Source: Streptomyces nigra (lineage in GTDB: Bacteria; Actinomycetota; Actinomycetes; Streptomycetales; Streptomycetaceae). Taken from it: a stretch of DNA of 64,000 bases. Position 1 is the first letter of the stretch; every line of letters begins with the position of its first letter. Below are positions 55,677 to 64,000 of this stretch, in pieces. Position numbers and translations under genes: made by a program. The notes below the pieces were generated by a model, which was not told where the DNA came from, made no database searches, and saw nothing but the letters and a program-made list of their open reading frames with translations. The stretch is taken from NCBI RefSeq assembly GCF_003074055.1, contig NZ_CP029043.1, forward strand, positions 620,001 to 684,000. Direction: 5' to 3'.

Positions 55677-58600
55677 TCAGGCGATTTCGACGAGCAGGTC
55701 GCCGCCCTCCACCTGCTGGATCTTCCCGATGGCGAGCCGGGCCACCCGGCCGGACTTCGCTGCGGTGATGGACGCCTCCATCTTCATGGCCTCGATGGTG
55801 GCGACCGTGGCGCCGGCCTCCACCTCGTCGCCCTCGCTGACGGTGAGGGTGACCACGCCGGCGAACGGCGCCGCGACATGGCCGGGGTTGGACCGGTCGG
55901 CCTTCTCGGTCACCGGGACGTCCGAGGCGGCGGCCCGGTCCCGGACCTGGATGGGCCGCAGCTGGCCGTTCAGGGTCGACATCACGGTCCGCATGCCGCG
56001 CTCGTCGGCGTCGCCGATCGCCTGCAGCTCGATGAGCAGCCGCACGCCCCGCTCCAGGTCGACGGCGTACTCCTTGCCCGGACGCAGCCCGTAGAAGAAG
56101 TCCTTGCTGTCCAGGACGCCGGTGTCGCCGTAGGAGTCGCGGTGTGACTCGAACTCGCGTGTCGGGCCGGGGAACAGCAGCCGGTTCAGGGTGGCGCGCC
56201 GGTCCTTGGCGAGGCCCTCGCGGTCGTCGGCACCCAGCTCGGCGACCGGCTTGGCCTCGGCGCGGCCCTGCAGCGCCTTGGTGCGGAACGGCTCGGGCCA
56301 GCCGCCCGGCGGAGTGCCCAGCTCGCCGCGCAGGAAGCCGATGACCGAGTCGGGGATGTCGAAGCGGTCGGGCGACGCCTCGAAGTCGTCCGGGGACACA
56401 CCGGCGCCCACCAGATGCAGCGCAAGGTCGCCGACCACCTTCGAGGACGGGGTGACCTTGACGAGCCGGCCGAGCATCCGGTCCGCGGCGGCGTACATCG
56501 CCTCGATCTCCTCGAAGCGGTCGCCGAGGCCGAGGGCGACGGCCTGGGTGCGCAGGTTGGAGAGCTGCCCGCCGGGGATCTCGTGGTGGTAGACCCGGCC
56601 GGTGGGCGAGGCCAGGCCCGCCTCGAAGGGGGCGTAGACCTTGCGGACGCTCTCCCAGTACGGCTCCAGGTCGCCGACGGCCTGCAGGTCGAGACCGGTG
56701 GGGCGCTCGGAGTGGTCGGTGGCGGCGACGATCGCCGACAGCGACGGCTGGGAGGTGGTGCCGGCCATGGACGCCACGGCCCCGTCGACCGCGTCCGCGC
56801 CGGCCTGGATCGCGGCCAGGTAGGTGGCGAGCTGACCGCCCGCGGTGTCGTGGGTGTGCAGGTGCACCGGCAGCTCGAACTCCCGGCGCAGGGCCGACAC
56901 CAGCTTCGCCGCGGCCGGCGCCCGCAGCAGCCCGGCCATGTCCTTGACGGCGAGGACGTGCGCGCCCGCCTCCACGATCTGCTCGGCGAGCCGCAGGTAG
57001 TAGTCCAGGGTGTACAGGCGCTCCGACGGGTCGGACAGGTCGGAGGTGTAGCACAGCGCCACCTCGGCGACGGCCGTGCCGGTCTCCCGTACGGCCTCGA
57101 TGGCCGGGCGCATCTGGGAGACGTCGTTGAGGGCGTCGAAGATACGGAAGATGTCGATGCCGGTGGCCGCGGCCTCCTGCACGAACGCGTCGGTCACCTC
57201 GGTGGGGTACGGGGTGTAGCCGACGGTGTTGCGGCCGCGCAGCAGCATCTGGAGGCAGATGTTGGGGACGGCCTCGCGCAGGGCCGCGAGCCGCTCCCAC
57301 GGGTCCTCGGCGAGGAAGCGCAGCGCCACGTCGTACGTGGCGCCGCCCCAGCACTCCAGGGAGAGGAGCTGCGGGAGGGTGCGGGCGACCACGGGGGCGA
57401 CGGCGAGCATGTCCTTGGTCCGCACCCGGGTGGCGAGCAGCGACTGGTGGGCGTCGCGGAAGGTGGTGTCGGTGATGCCGATGGTCGGCGAGGACCGCAG
57501 CCAGCCGGCGAAGCCCTCGGGGCCGAGTTCGGCCAGCTTCTGCCGGGAGCCCGGCGCCGGGTCGCCGGCCGGGAGCGGGGGCACCTTGGTCAGCGGGTCG
57601 AGCAGGTCGGGGCGTTCGCCGTGCGGCTTGTTGACGGTGACGTCGGCGAGATAGGTGAGCAGCTTGGTGCCGCGGTCGGCGGAGTGACGGGCCGTCAGCA
57701 GGTGGGGCCGCTGTTCGATGAACGACGTGGTGACCCGGCCGGCCTGGAAGTCCGGGTCGTCCAACACGGCCTGGAGGAAGGGGATGTTGGTGGCCACGCC
57801 GCGGATGCGGAACTCGGCGACGGCGCGCCGGGCGCGGCCCACCGCGGTGGGGAAGTCCCGGCCCCGGCAGGTCAGTTTGACCAGCATGGAGTCGAAGTGG
57901 GCGCTGATCTCCGTACCGGCGTGGGTGGTTCCGCCGTCGAGCCGGATGCCGGAGCCACCGGGCGAGCGGTAGGCGCTGATACGGCCGGTGTCCGGGCGGA
58001 AGCCGTTGGCCGGGTCCTCGGTGGTGATCCGGCACTGCAGGGCGGCGCCGCGCAGGGTGATGGTCTCCTGGGCGAGGCCGAGGTCGGCGAGGGTCTCCCC
58101 TGCGGCGATGCGCAGCTGCGACTGGACCAGGTCGACGTCGGTGACCTCCTCGGTCACGGTGTGCTCGACCTGGATGCGCGGGTTCATCTCGATGAAGACG
58201 TGGTTGCCGTCGCGGTCGAGCAGGAACTCCACGGTGCCCGCGTTGCGGTAGCCGATCTGCCGGGCGAAGCGGACGGCGTCGGCGCAGATGCGGTCGCGCA
58301 GCTCAGGGTCGAGGTTGGGCGCGGGGGCCAGCTCGATGACCTTCTGGTGGCGGCGCTGCAAGGAGCAGTCCCGCTCGAAGAGGTGGATGACGTCGCCCTG
58401 GCCGTCGGCGAGGATCTGCACCTCGATGTGGCGGGGCTCGACCACGGCCTTCTCCAGGAAGACGGTGGGGTCGCCGAACGCCGACGCCGCCTCGCGGGAC
58501 GCCGCCTCGATGGCCTCGCGCAACTGGGCGGGCTCCTCGACCCGGCGCATACCGCGCCCGCCACCGCCCGCGACGGCCTTGACGAAGACGGGGAACCCGA

Positions 58601-59051
58601 CCTCGTCGGCGGCGCGGACGAGTTCGTCGACGTCGGTGGAGGGCGCCGACGAGCCGAGCACCGGGACCCCGGCCTCCCGGGCCGCGGCGACCGCGCGCGC
58701 CTTGTTGCCGGTCAGCTCCAGGATGTCCGCGCTGGGGCCGACGAACGTGATGCCCGCCTCCTCGCAGGCCCGCGCCAGGTCCGGGTTCTCGGACAGGAAG
58801 CCGTACCCCGGGTAGACGGCGTCCGCTCCGGCACGGCGCGCGGCGCGGACGATCTCCTCGACGGAGAGGTAGGCGCGGACGGGGTGCCCGGGCTGCCCTA
58901 TCTCGTACGCCTCGTCGGCCTTCAGCCGGTGCAGGGAGTTGCGGTCCTCGTACGGGAAGACGGCGACGGTGCGCGCGCCCAGCTCGTAGCCTGCGCGGAA
59001 CGCGCGAATCGCGATCTCCCCGCGGTTGGCGACCAGCACCTTGCGGAACAT
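55677..59051 (-). CDS. pyc: Pyruvate carboxylase
   Basis: 1124 residues, the full single-chain length. Domains: biotin carboxylase (1-460; FRKVLVANRGEIAIRAFRAGY at the start, VAGGGGRGMRRV ATP loop), carboxyltransferase (from about 540; ITDTTFRDAHQSLLATR and HLHTHDTAGG), PYC/OADA domain, and a C-terminal biotinyl domain with EAMKMEAS (biotin on Lys1090). It makes oxaloacetate from pyruvate and bicarbonate using ATP. AAGGGATCAAG precedes ATG 59051. The divergent promoter region contains a MITE-like element. Confidence 0.96.
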   Translation of the reverse strand: MFRKVLVANRGEIAIRAFRAGYELGARTVAVFPYEDRNSLHRLKADEAYEIGQPGHPVRAYLSVEEIVRAARRAGADAVYPGYGFLSENPDLARACEEAGITFVGPSADILELTGNKARAVAAAREAGVPVLGSSAPSTDVDELVRAADEVGFPVFVKAVAGGGGRGMRRVEEPAQLREAIEAASREAASAFGDPTVFLEKAVVEPRHIEVQILADGQGDVIHLFERDCSLQRRHQKVIELAPAPNLDPELRDRICADAVRFARQIGYRNAGTVEFLLDRDGNHVFIEMNPRIQVEHTVTEEVTDVDLVQSQLRIAAGETLADLGLAQETITLRGAALQCRITTEDPANGFRPDTGRISAYRSPGGSGIRLDGGTTHAGTEISAHFDSMLVKLTCRGRDFPTAVGRARRAVAEFRIRGVATNIPFLQAVLDDPDFQAGRVTTSFIEQRPHLLTARHSADRGTKLLTYLADVTVNKPHGERPDLLDPLTKVPPLPAGDPAPGSRQKLAELGPEGFAGWLRSSPTIGITDTTFRDAHQSLLATRVRTKDMLAVAPVVARTLPQLLSLECWGGATYDVALRFLAEDPWERLAALREAVPNICLQMLLRGRNTVGYTPYPTEVTDAFVQEAAATGIDIFRIFDALNDVSQMRPAIEAVRETGTAVAEVALCYTSDLSDPSERLYTLDYYLRLAEQIVEAGAHVLAVKDMAGLLRAPAAAKLVSALRREFELPVHLHTHDTAGGQLATYLAAIQAGADAVDGAVASMAGTTSQPSLSAIVAATDHSERPTGLDLQAVGDLEPYWESVRKVYAPFEAGLASPTGRVYHHEIPGGQLSNLRTQAVALGLGDRFEEIEAMYAAADRMLGRLVKVTPSSKVVGDLALHLVGAGVSPDDFEASPDRFDIPDSVIGFLRGELGTPPGGWPEPFRTKALQGRAEAKPVAELGADDREGLAKDRRATLNRLLFPGPTREFESHRDSYGDTGVLDSKDFFYGLRPGKEYAVDLERGVRLLIELQAIGDADERGMRTVMSTLNGQLRPIQVRDRAAASDVPVTEKADRSNPGHVAAPFAGVVTLTVSEGDEVEAGATVATIEAMKMEASITAAKSGRVARLAIGKIQQVEGGDLLVEIA

Positions 59052-59229
59052 TCTTGATCCCTTCGGCCGGAGACGGAGCACCCATGGTGTCGGGGCGATC
59101 GTTTCCACGCTATGTGAGCCGGGCCACTGACGTGCCGCCCGGCGCCGGCGGGCGTGCGTCGCCCGTACGCGAGCGACGGACGGGCCTGGCTCGTGGGCGT
59201 CGGGCGCCAGGCGGGATTTTGCGGACTCG

Positions 59230-59401
59230 GCCTAAGGGCTGTCCCGTGATTCCCGGTGGATCGGCGCGCGGCGTCGGATGCGGTGCATCGCAAGGCGGAG
59301 GGCCGTCCGCATACTGGATGTATGCGGACGACCCGACAACGCGGCGAGGTGCCGTAGCTGTCGTCGCGCGCCCGCCGGGAATCACGGGACAGCCCTTAGG
59401 C
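59230..59401. mobile_element. 172-bp MITE-like element with 27-bp perfect terminal inverted repeats
   Basis: The ends 59230-59256 and 59375-59401 are exact inverse copies, 27 of 27 bases (outer part GCCTAAGGGCTGTCCCGTGA). The centre holds an 11-bp hairpin, CGTCCGCATAC / GTATGCGGACG (59304-59314 with 59320-59330), and no coding frame. Ends with GGGCTGTCCCGT are known from Streptomyces IS elements of the IS5-like group, so this is probably a non-autonomous relative. The outermost CCTA/TAGG may include a target duplication. It lies between pyc and the divergent SpoIIE gene. Confidence 0.82.
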
Positions 59402-59448
59402 TGTTCCTGAGCCTTCTGTCGTCGCGGGAGGTGTGAGCGAGGTGCCCT

Positions 59449-61524
59449 ATGGCCGGCGCGATTGACCACGGTGTGCCGACGCACGACGCGATCGGTGACG
59501 TCACGGACCTGCTCACGGCCTCGGCGGGTCACCCGGGCGTCTTCGAGGAGCTGCTTCCGCTCGCCCTGTGGGTCGCCGACGGCGACGGGCGCCTCGTGCA
59601 GTGGTCGCTGGCCGCGCAGGACCTGCTCGGGCACACGCCGGAGCAGATGCTGGGGCGCGACGCCAAGCTGGCGCTGGTCCCCGAGGAGAACCACCAGCTC
59701 GCGGACCGGCTGGCCGGGTCGGTGCGGACCGGCGCCGCGGTGGCGGCCCGGCTGCCCGTCCGCCATCGCGACGGCACCCTCGTCGACATGGAGATGTGGC
59801 ACTGCCCGCTCCCCGACGCCCGGGGACGCACGGGGGTGCTTGCCATCGCCGCGGACACCTCCGCGGTGGAGGGGATGCGGGACGCGCTGGCGGCGCTGGA
59901 AGGGCTGTTCGAGCAGTCCCCCGTCGGGCTCGCCATGCTCGGACCCGATCTGCGGTTCCTGCGGGTCAACGAGGCGCTGGCACGGATGGACGGCGTCGCG
60001 GTGGACGACCACGTCGGCCGCCGGGTCACGGACATCGCGCCCGGCACGGCCGAACTGGAGACGGTGATGCGGCGGGTCCTGGACCGGGGCGAGGCCGTGG
60101 TCGACTACCGGTACACCTCCGCCGGCCCCGACCCGGCGCTGCGGCGCACCTGGTCGTGCTCCTACGCGCCCCTGCTCGGCGGGGCCGGCCGGCGGGTCGG
60201 GGTGATCGCCTCGCTGATCGACGTCACCCGTGAGCAGCGCGCCCACCTGGAGGCCGAGCGGGCCCGGCGGCGGCTGGCGCTGCTGGCGGAGGCGGGCGCG
60301 CAGATGGGCTCGACGCTGGATCTGCGGCAGACCGCCGAGGAGGTCGTCCGGGTCCTGGTGCCCCGGCTGGCCGACTCCGCCGACGTCCAGCTGCTGGAGG
60401 AGGCGGTCGCACCCGACGAGACCGCCGCGTCGGCGCACGGGGTGGCCCGGCGCGCGGCGGCGTCCTTCGTCGACCCGCGGGCGCCGGCCGGGCACCTCGA
60501 GGTCGGGATGACCGTGCAGGTCCCCCCGGGTTCGGAGTACGAGCGGATCATCGACGCCGGCCGGCCCATGAACCTGTACCCGGACGACATCGACCGGCTG
60601 ATCCCCGGCCCCGAGTCCGAACCGCTGCGCGCGTACCTGTACGCCCGGGTCGGGTCGGCGCGGCTGGTGCCGCTGGTGGCCCGGGGGACGGTGCTGGGCG
60701 CCGTCGTGGTGACGCGGACGAGGGACCGCGAGCCGTTCGACGACCAGGACACGCTGCTGATCGACGAGCTGGTGGCGCGGGCGGCGCTGAACATCGACAA
60801 CGCCCGTATGTACAGCCACGAGCGGGACGCCGCCCTCACCCTGCAGCGCAGCCTCATGGACCCCTGTCTGCCGGAGGTCGGCGGCCTCGAGCTCACCGGG
60901 CGCTATCTGCCGGCGGGCGAGCACGAGGTCGGCGGGGACTGGTTCGACGCCATCGCCCTGCCGGGCGGGCGGACCGCGCTGGTGATCGGGGACGTGATGG
61001 GGCACGGCATCCACGCGGCGGCCGTCATGGGGCAGCTGCGCACGGCCGTACGGACCCTCGCGCGCCGGGGCACCACCCCGGACCAGGTGCTGCGGTTCCT
61101 GGACGCCGTCGTGGCCGACCTCGGGGAGAACGAGATGGCCACCTGTCTGTACGCCGTGCACGACCAGGCGTCCGGGCACTGTCTGATCGCCAGCGCCGGA
61201 CATCCTCCGCCGCTGGTCGCCGACCGGCGGGGCACAGTCGCCTTCCTGGACGGTGCGGCCGGTCCTCCGCTCGGCGTGGGCCGGCAGGACTGGCATGTGC
61301 GGCATCTGAATCTGGAGCCGGGCAGCCTCCTGCTGACGTACACCGACGGGCTGATCGAAAGCCGGGGCACCGACCTGGAGCAGGGCCTGCACCGGCTGGC
61401 CCGTGCGGTGCCCGACCCGGGCCTGCCGCTGGAGCGGATCTGCGACGACCTGCTCGCGGACCTGGTGCCGGGGGCCGCCGACGACGACGTGGCCTTGCTG
61501 CTGGCCCGGGCGCTGCCCGGGTGA
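59449..61524 (+). CDS. PAS-PAS-GAF-SpoIIE protein phosphatase
   Basis: 691 residues, the same layout as the 693-residue protein at 11446. Two PAS domains (about 30-145 and 150-255), GAF (about 270-445) and SpoIIE phosphatase (about 455-690; EVGGDWFDAIALPGG, VIGDVMGHGIHAAAVMG, ASAGHPPPLV, TYTDGLIESRG, DDVALLLARAL). It probably dephosphorylates an anti-anti-sigma factor. GAGGTG lies before the ATG. The next gene is a close paralogue on the same strand. Confidence 0.9.
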   Translation: MAGAIDHGVPTHDAIGDVTDLLTASAGHPGVFEELLPLALWVADGDGRLVQWSLAAQDLLGHTPEQMLGRDAKLALVPEENHQLADRLAGSVRTGAAVAARLPVRHRDGTLVDMEMWHCPLPDARGRTGVLAIAADTSAVEGMRDALAALEGLFEQSPVGLAMLGPDLRFLRVNEALARMDGVAVDDHVGRRVTDIAPGTAELETVMRRVLDRGEAVVDYRYTSAGPDPALRRTWSCSYAPLLGGAGRRVGVIASLIDVTREQRAHLEAERARRRLALLAEAGAQMGSTLDLRQTAEEVVRVLVPRLADSADVQLLEEAVAPDETAASAHGVARRAAASFVDPRAPAGHLEVGMTVQVPPGSEYERIIDAGRPMNLYPDDIDRLIPGPESEPLRAYLYARVGSARLVPLVARGTVLGAVVVTRTRDREPFDDQDTLLIDELVARAALNIDNARMYSHERDAALTLQRSLMDPCLPEVGGLELTGRYLPAGEHEVGGDWFDAIALPGGRTALVIGDVMGHGIHAAAVMGQLRTAVRTLARRGTTPDQVLRFLDAVVADLGENEMATCLYAVHDQASGHCLIASAGHPPPLVADRRGTVAFLDGAAGPPLGVGRQDWHVRHLNLEPGSLLLTYTDGLIESRGTDLEQGLHRLARAVPDPGLPLERICDDLLADLVPGAADDDVALLLARALPG

Positions 61525-61710
61525 GGCGGCACCGGGCGGCCGGTGTCCGGCCCCGTCACCCGACCGAGGGCCCCCGGCCACCGTGATCAAGCACGGGGTG
61601 CCCTCACGGCTGATACTGAGAGGGAACGCTGCAAGGCCAGGCATTCGGAACGGCAGCAGCGCCCGTGGCCGGGCCCCGTGGCCCGGCGCACGGCGCGAGA
61701 TGGGTGGGCG

Positions 61711-64000
61711 ATGCACGACACATCCCCTACGTCGCTCAGCGAGAGTCCGGAGGACCCGTTCTCGGTGCTCCGGTCCGCGTCGGCGGTGCTGGACCGGCGT
61801 GGACGGGTGGTCGCCTGGAGCGAGCAGGCGACCACGCTGCTGGGATACCGGGCGGACGAGGTGCTGGGCCGGACCGTGCACGAGTTCCTGGTCGACGCCG
61901 GGGACGAGGATGTCGTCGCCGAGGCCGCCCGCTCCTGTCTGCGCGAGCACGGCTGGTTCGGCCTGCTCCCGGTGCGGCACAGCTCGGGGCGCCGGCTGCA
62001 CGTGGGCTTCCGGGCCCGGCGGGTGCAGCGGCTGGACAGCGGCGACGAGTGGCTGCTGGTCGGCTCGCTCGCCCATGAGATCACCCAGTGGGAGATCGAC
62101 CGCTCGGTACTGGACGGCTTCTTCCGCCGCTCCCCCATCGGGGTGGTGGTGCTGGGCCCCGATCTGCGGGTGCTGCGGGTCAACCAGGCGATCGCCCGCT
62201 TCGGCGGACTGCCCGCCGACGCCTACCGGGGGCGGCGGGCCGGGGACTTCCTGCTGGGGCCGGTCGCGGACTGGGTGGAGGGCAAACTCCAGACGGTCCT
62301 GGCCACGGGGCGGCCACTGATCTTCGCCGAGCAGCGGTGCCGGCTGCTCGGCGATCCGCAGAAGGAGATCGTGATCTCCGTGTCGGCGTTCCGGATGGAG
62401 GACCCGTCCGGGCGGGTGCTGGGCGTCACCCAGATCGTCGAGGACGTCACCGACCGGCACCGGGCGCGCCGGCGGCTGGCCCTGCTCAACCAGGCCGGCA
62501 CCAGGATCGGCAGCACTCTGGACGTGGGCCGCACCGCCCGCGAGCTCGCCGAGGCGGCCGTACCGGAGCGCGCGGACGCCCTCTCGGTCGACCTGCTGGA
62601 GCCGGTGACCCGCGGCGAGGAACCGGAACCGGACAGCTTGGGTCCGCTGCGCCGGATGGCGGCCCGCGCGGTCCGGCCCGAAGGGGTACGGCTGATGTAC
62701 CCCGAGGGCCATCTGTTCTTCTTCCCGCCGGACACCGCGCCGCAGCGCTGTCTGGCCGAGCACCGGCCGGTGCTGCTGCCCGAGCTGAAGACGGGCTCGG
62801 GCTGGATCGCCGCCGAACCGGAACGGGCCCGGCAGGCGCTGGAGGCCGGCGTCCACTCGCTGATCGTGGTGCCGCTCGCCGCCCGCGGGGTCGTCCTCGG
62901 CGTGGTGTCCCTGTGGCGTTCGCAGCGCCCGGAGCCCTTCGAGGCCGACGATCTGACGCTGGCGGAGGAGTTCGCGGCGCGGGCGGCCGTCTGCATCGAC
63001 AACGCCCGCCGCTACACCCAGCAGCACCAGGCCGCCGAGGCCCTCCAGCGCAGTCTGCTGCCGAGCGAGGTGCCCTGGCACCCGGCCGTGGAGACCGCGC
63101 ACCGCTATCTGCCGGCGCGGGCCTCCACCGGGGTGGGCGGCGACTGGTTCGATGTGATCCCGCTGTCGGGGCTGCGCGTCGCCCTGGTGGTGGGCGACGT
63201 GGTCGGGCACGGGATGCACGCCTCCGCCACCATGGGGCGGCTTCGGGCCGCCGTGCACACGCTCGCCCACCTGGATCTGGCGCCGGACGAGGTGCTGGCC
63301 CGGCTCGACGACCTGGTGGACCATCTCGCGACCGAGCAGCGGCAGGCCGACGCCAACGCCCCCCAACTCGTGGGCGCCACCTGCCTGTACGCCATCTACG
63401 ACCCGGTCTCCCGGCACTGCGCCATGGCCCGCGCCGGGCATCCCCCGCCGACGGTGCTCGACCCGGAGGGGCAGGTGCAGGACGTCGAGGTGCCCGCCGG
63501 GCCGCCCCTCGGCCTCGGCGGGCTGCCGTTCGAGAGCGCCGAGTGCGAACTGGCGGAGGGCAGCCTGATCGCCCTCTGCAGCGACGGTCTGCTGCTGGCC
63601 GGCGACCGCGACATCGACGAGGGCCTGGCCCTGCTGCGGATCACGCTGGCCGGTACGACACCGTCCCTGGAGCACACCTGCAAGGCGGTGGAGGACGCCA
63701 TGCTGCCCGGCCGCCCCGACGACGACGTGACCCTGCTGCTGGGCCGTACGCGCGTCCTGCCGACGGGCCACGTGGCCACCTGGGAGCTGCCCGCCGAGCC
63801 GACCGCCGCGGGCGACGCCCGGGCCCTCGTGCGGGACCAGCTGGCCCAGTGGGGGCTCGACGAGGAGCTGGCCTTCACCACCGAACTCATCGTCAGCGAA
63901 CTGGTCACCAACGCCTACCGGTACGCCGGCGGTCCCGTGCAGCTGCGGCTGATCCGGGACGGGTACCTGATCTGCGAGGTCTCCGACTCCAGCAGCACCT
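61711..64000 (+). CDS. PAS-PAS-GAF-SpoIIE-GHKL sensor phosphatase/kinase, truncated by the window end
   Basis: At least 763 residues; the frame is open to the last base. Domains: PAS (about 20-135), PAS (145-255), GAF (262-445), SpoIIE phosphatase (450-665; GVGGDWFDVIPLSG, VVGDVVGHGMHASATMG, ARAGHPPPTV, CSDGLLLAGD, DDDVTLLLGR) and the beginning of an RsbW-like GHKL ATPase (from about 680; ELIVSELVTNAYRYAGGPV, N box complete). Having both anti-sigma kinase and phosphatase halves in one chain is known in streptomycetes. It has a 186-bp gap to its paralogue. Confidence 0.9.
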   Translation, partial: MHDTSPTSLSESPEDPFSVLRSASAVLDRRGRVVAWSEQATTLLGYRADEVLGRTVHEFLVDAGDEDVVAEAARSCLREHGWFGLLPVRHSSGRRLHVGFRARRVQRLDSGDEWLLVGSLAHEITQWEIDRSVLDGFFRRSPIGVVVLGPDLRVLRVNQAIARFGGLPADAYRGRRAGDFLLGPVADWVEGKLQTVLATGRPLIFAEQRCRLLGDPQKEIVISVSAFRMEDPSGRVLGVTQIVEDVTDRHRARRRLALLNQAGTRIGSTLDVGRTARELAEAAVPERADALSVDLLEPVTRGEEPEPDSLGPLRRMAARAVRPEGVRLMYPEGHLFFFPPDTAPQRCLAEHRPVLLPELKTGSGWIAAEPERARQALEAGVHSLIVVPLAARGVVLGVVSLWRSQRPEPFEADDLTLAEEFAARAAVCIDNARRYTQQHQAAEALQRSLLPSEVPWHPAVETAHRYLPARASTGVGGDWFDVIPLSGLRVALVVGDVVGHGMHASATMGRLRAAVHTLAHLDLAPDEVLARLDDLVDHLATEQRQADANAPQLVGATCLYAIYDPVSRHCAMARAGHPPPTVLDPEGQVQDVEVPAGPPLGLGGLPFESAECELAEGSLIALCSDGLLLAGDRDIDEGLALLRITLAGTTPSLEHTCKAVEDAMLPGRPDDDVTLLLGRTRVLPTGHVATWELPAEPTAAGDARALVRDQLAQWGLDEELAFTTELIVSELVTNAYRYAGGPVQLRLIRDGYLICEVSDSSST

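Noticed and set aside
59230..59401. Intergenic terminator rather than mobile element
   Set aside because: 27-bp perfect arms 118 bp apart with their own internal hairpin, in a divergent rather than convergent region, fit a MITE better.
59110..63771. 1553-codon open frame on the minus strand across both SpoIIE genes
   Set aside because: It is an antisense shadow of GC3-rich coding sequence: no RBS, Gln/Pro/Arg/Gly-rich with no domain, and fully opposite two clear phosphatase genes.

Overview
The window is very GC-rich with strongly GC3-biased codon use and is typical of a Streptomyces chromosome. It carries several SpoIIE-type PP2C phosphatases with PAS/GAF sensors, PadR/MarR/GntR/LysR regulators, secreted hydrolases with actinobacterial signal peptides, a DhaKLM operon, and a complete set of genes for a high-affinity (group 1h, formerly group 5) [NiFe] hydrogenase. 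No rRNA, tRNA, CRISPR array, phage or plasmid module was seen. The only mobile-element trace is a 172-bp MITE-like element.

Layout. 0.2-4 kb: enoyl-CoA hydratase-like protein, HD-domain protein and the dhaKLM dihydroxyacetone kinase operon. 4-14.4 kb: GH75 chitosanase, FN3 lipoprotein with a dre-like operator, secreted and membrane proteins, padR, an Old-Yellow-Enzyme/2,4-dienoyl-CoA reductase, a PAS-GAF-SpoIIE phosphatase and a PrmC-related methyltransferase. 14.7-22.8 kb: molybdopterin oxidoreductase with its flavin reductase partner, two esterases, a GntR/HutC regulator with a dre-like operator, a thioesterase, a methyltransferase/PadR pair and a SnoaL-like protein. 22.8-28.5 kb: a short Rho paralogue behind a C-rich leader, a D,D-carboxypeptidase-like protein, glutaminase, asparaginase and a FadR-type regulator. 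28.5-40.6 kb: a crcB-DUF190-crcB fluoride-resistance operon preceded by what looks like a fluoride riboswitch, MarR and ArsR regulators, a phosphoribosyltransferase-hydrolase fusion, an M9 collagenase, LysR, a GapB-type GAPDH and a nucleotidyltransferase. 40.8-55.1 kb: the hydrogenase island. 55.4-64 kb: EF-hand protein, pyruvate carboxylase, MITE, and two further SpoIIE phosphatases, the last cut by the window end.

The hydrogenase island has two convergent operons meeting at a 20-bp stem-loop (48701-48744). The plus-strand operon encodes maturation: hypX, a C-terminal endopeptidase, and hypB, F, C, D and E. The minus-strand operon starts with an uncharacterised 494-residue protein, followed by the small and large subunits, a NifU-like protein, a DUF5947-type protein, two tiny proteins and hypA. 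The small subunit has Asp in place of one proximal-cluster Cys and lacks a Tat signal, as is known for O2-tolerant group 1h enzymes that scavenge atmospheric H2. HypX suggests that the active-site CO is made aerobically.

The observations most worth following up are the predicted fluoride riboswitch, the Rho paralogue lacking all three aromatic RNA-binding residues of its OB fold, the unstudied accessory genes of the hydrogenase operon, the shared 11-mer that may tie the MarR regulator to fadH, the two dre-like operators, and the MITE in the pyc/SpoIIE divergent promoter.
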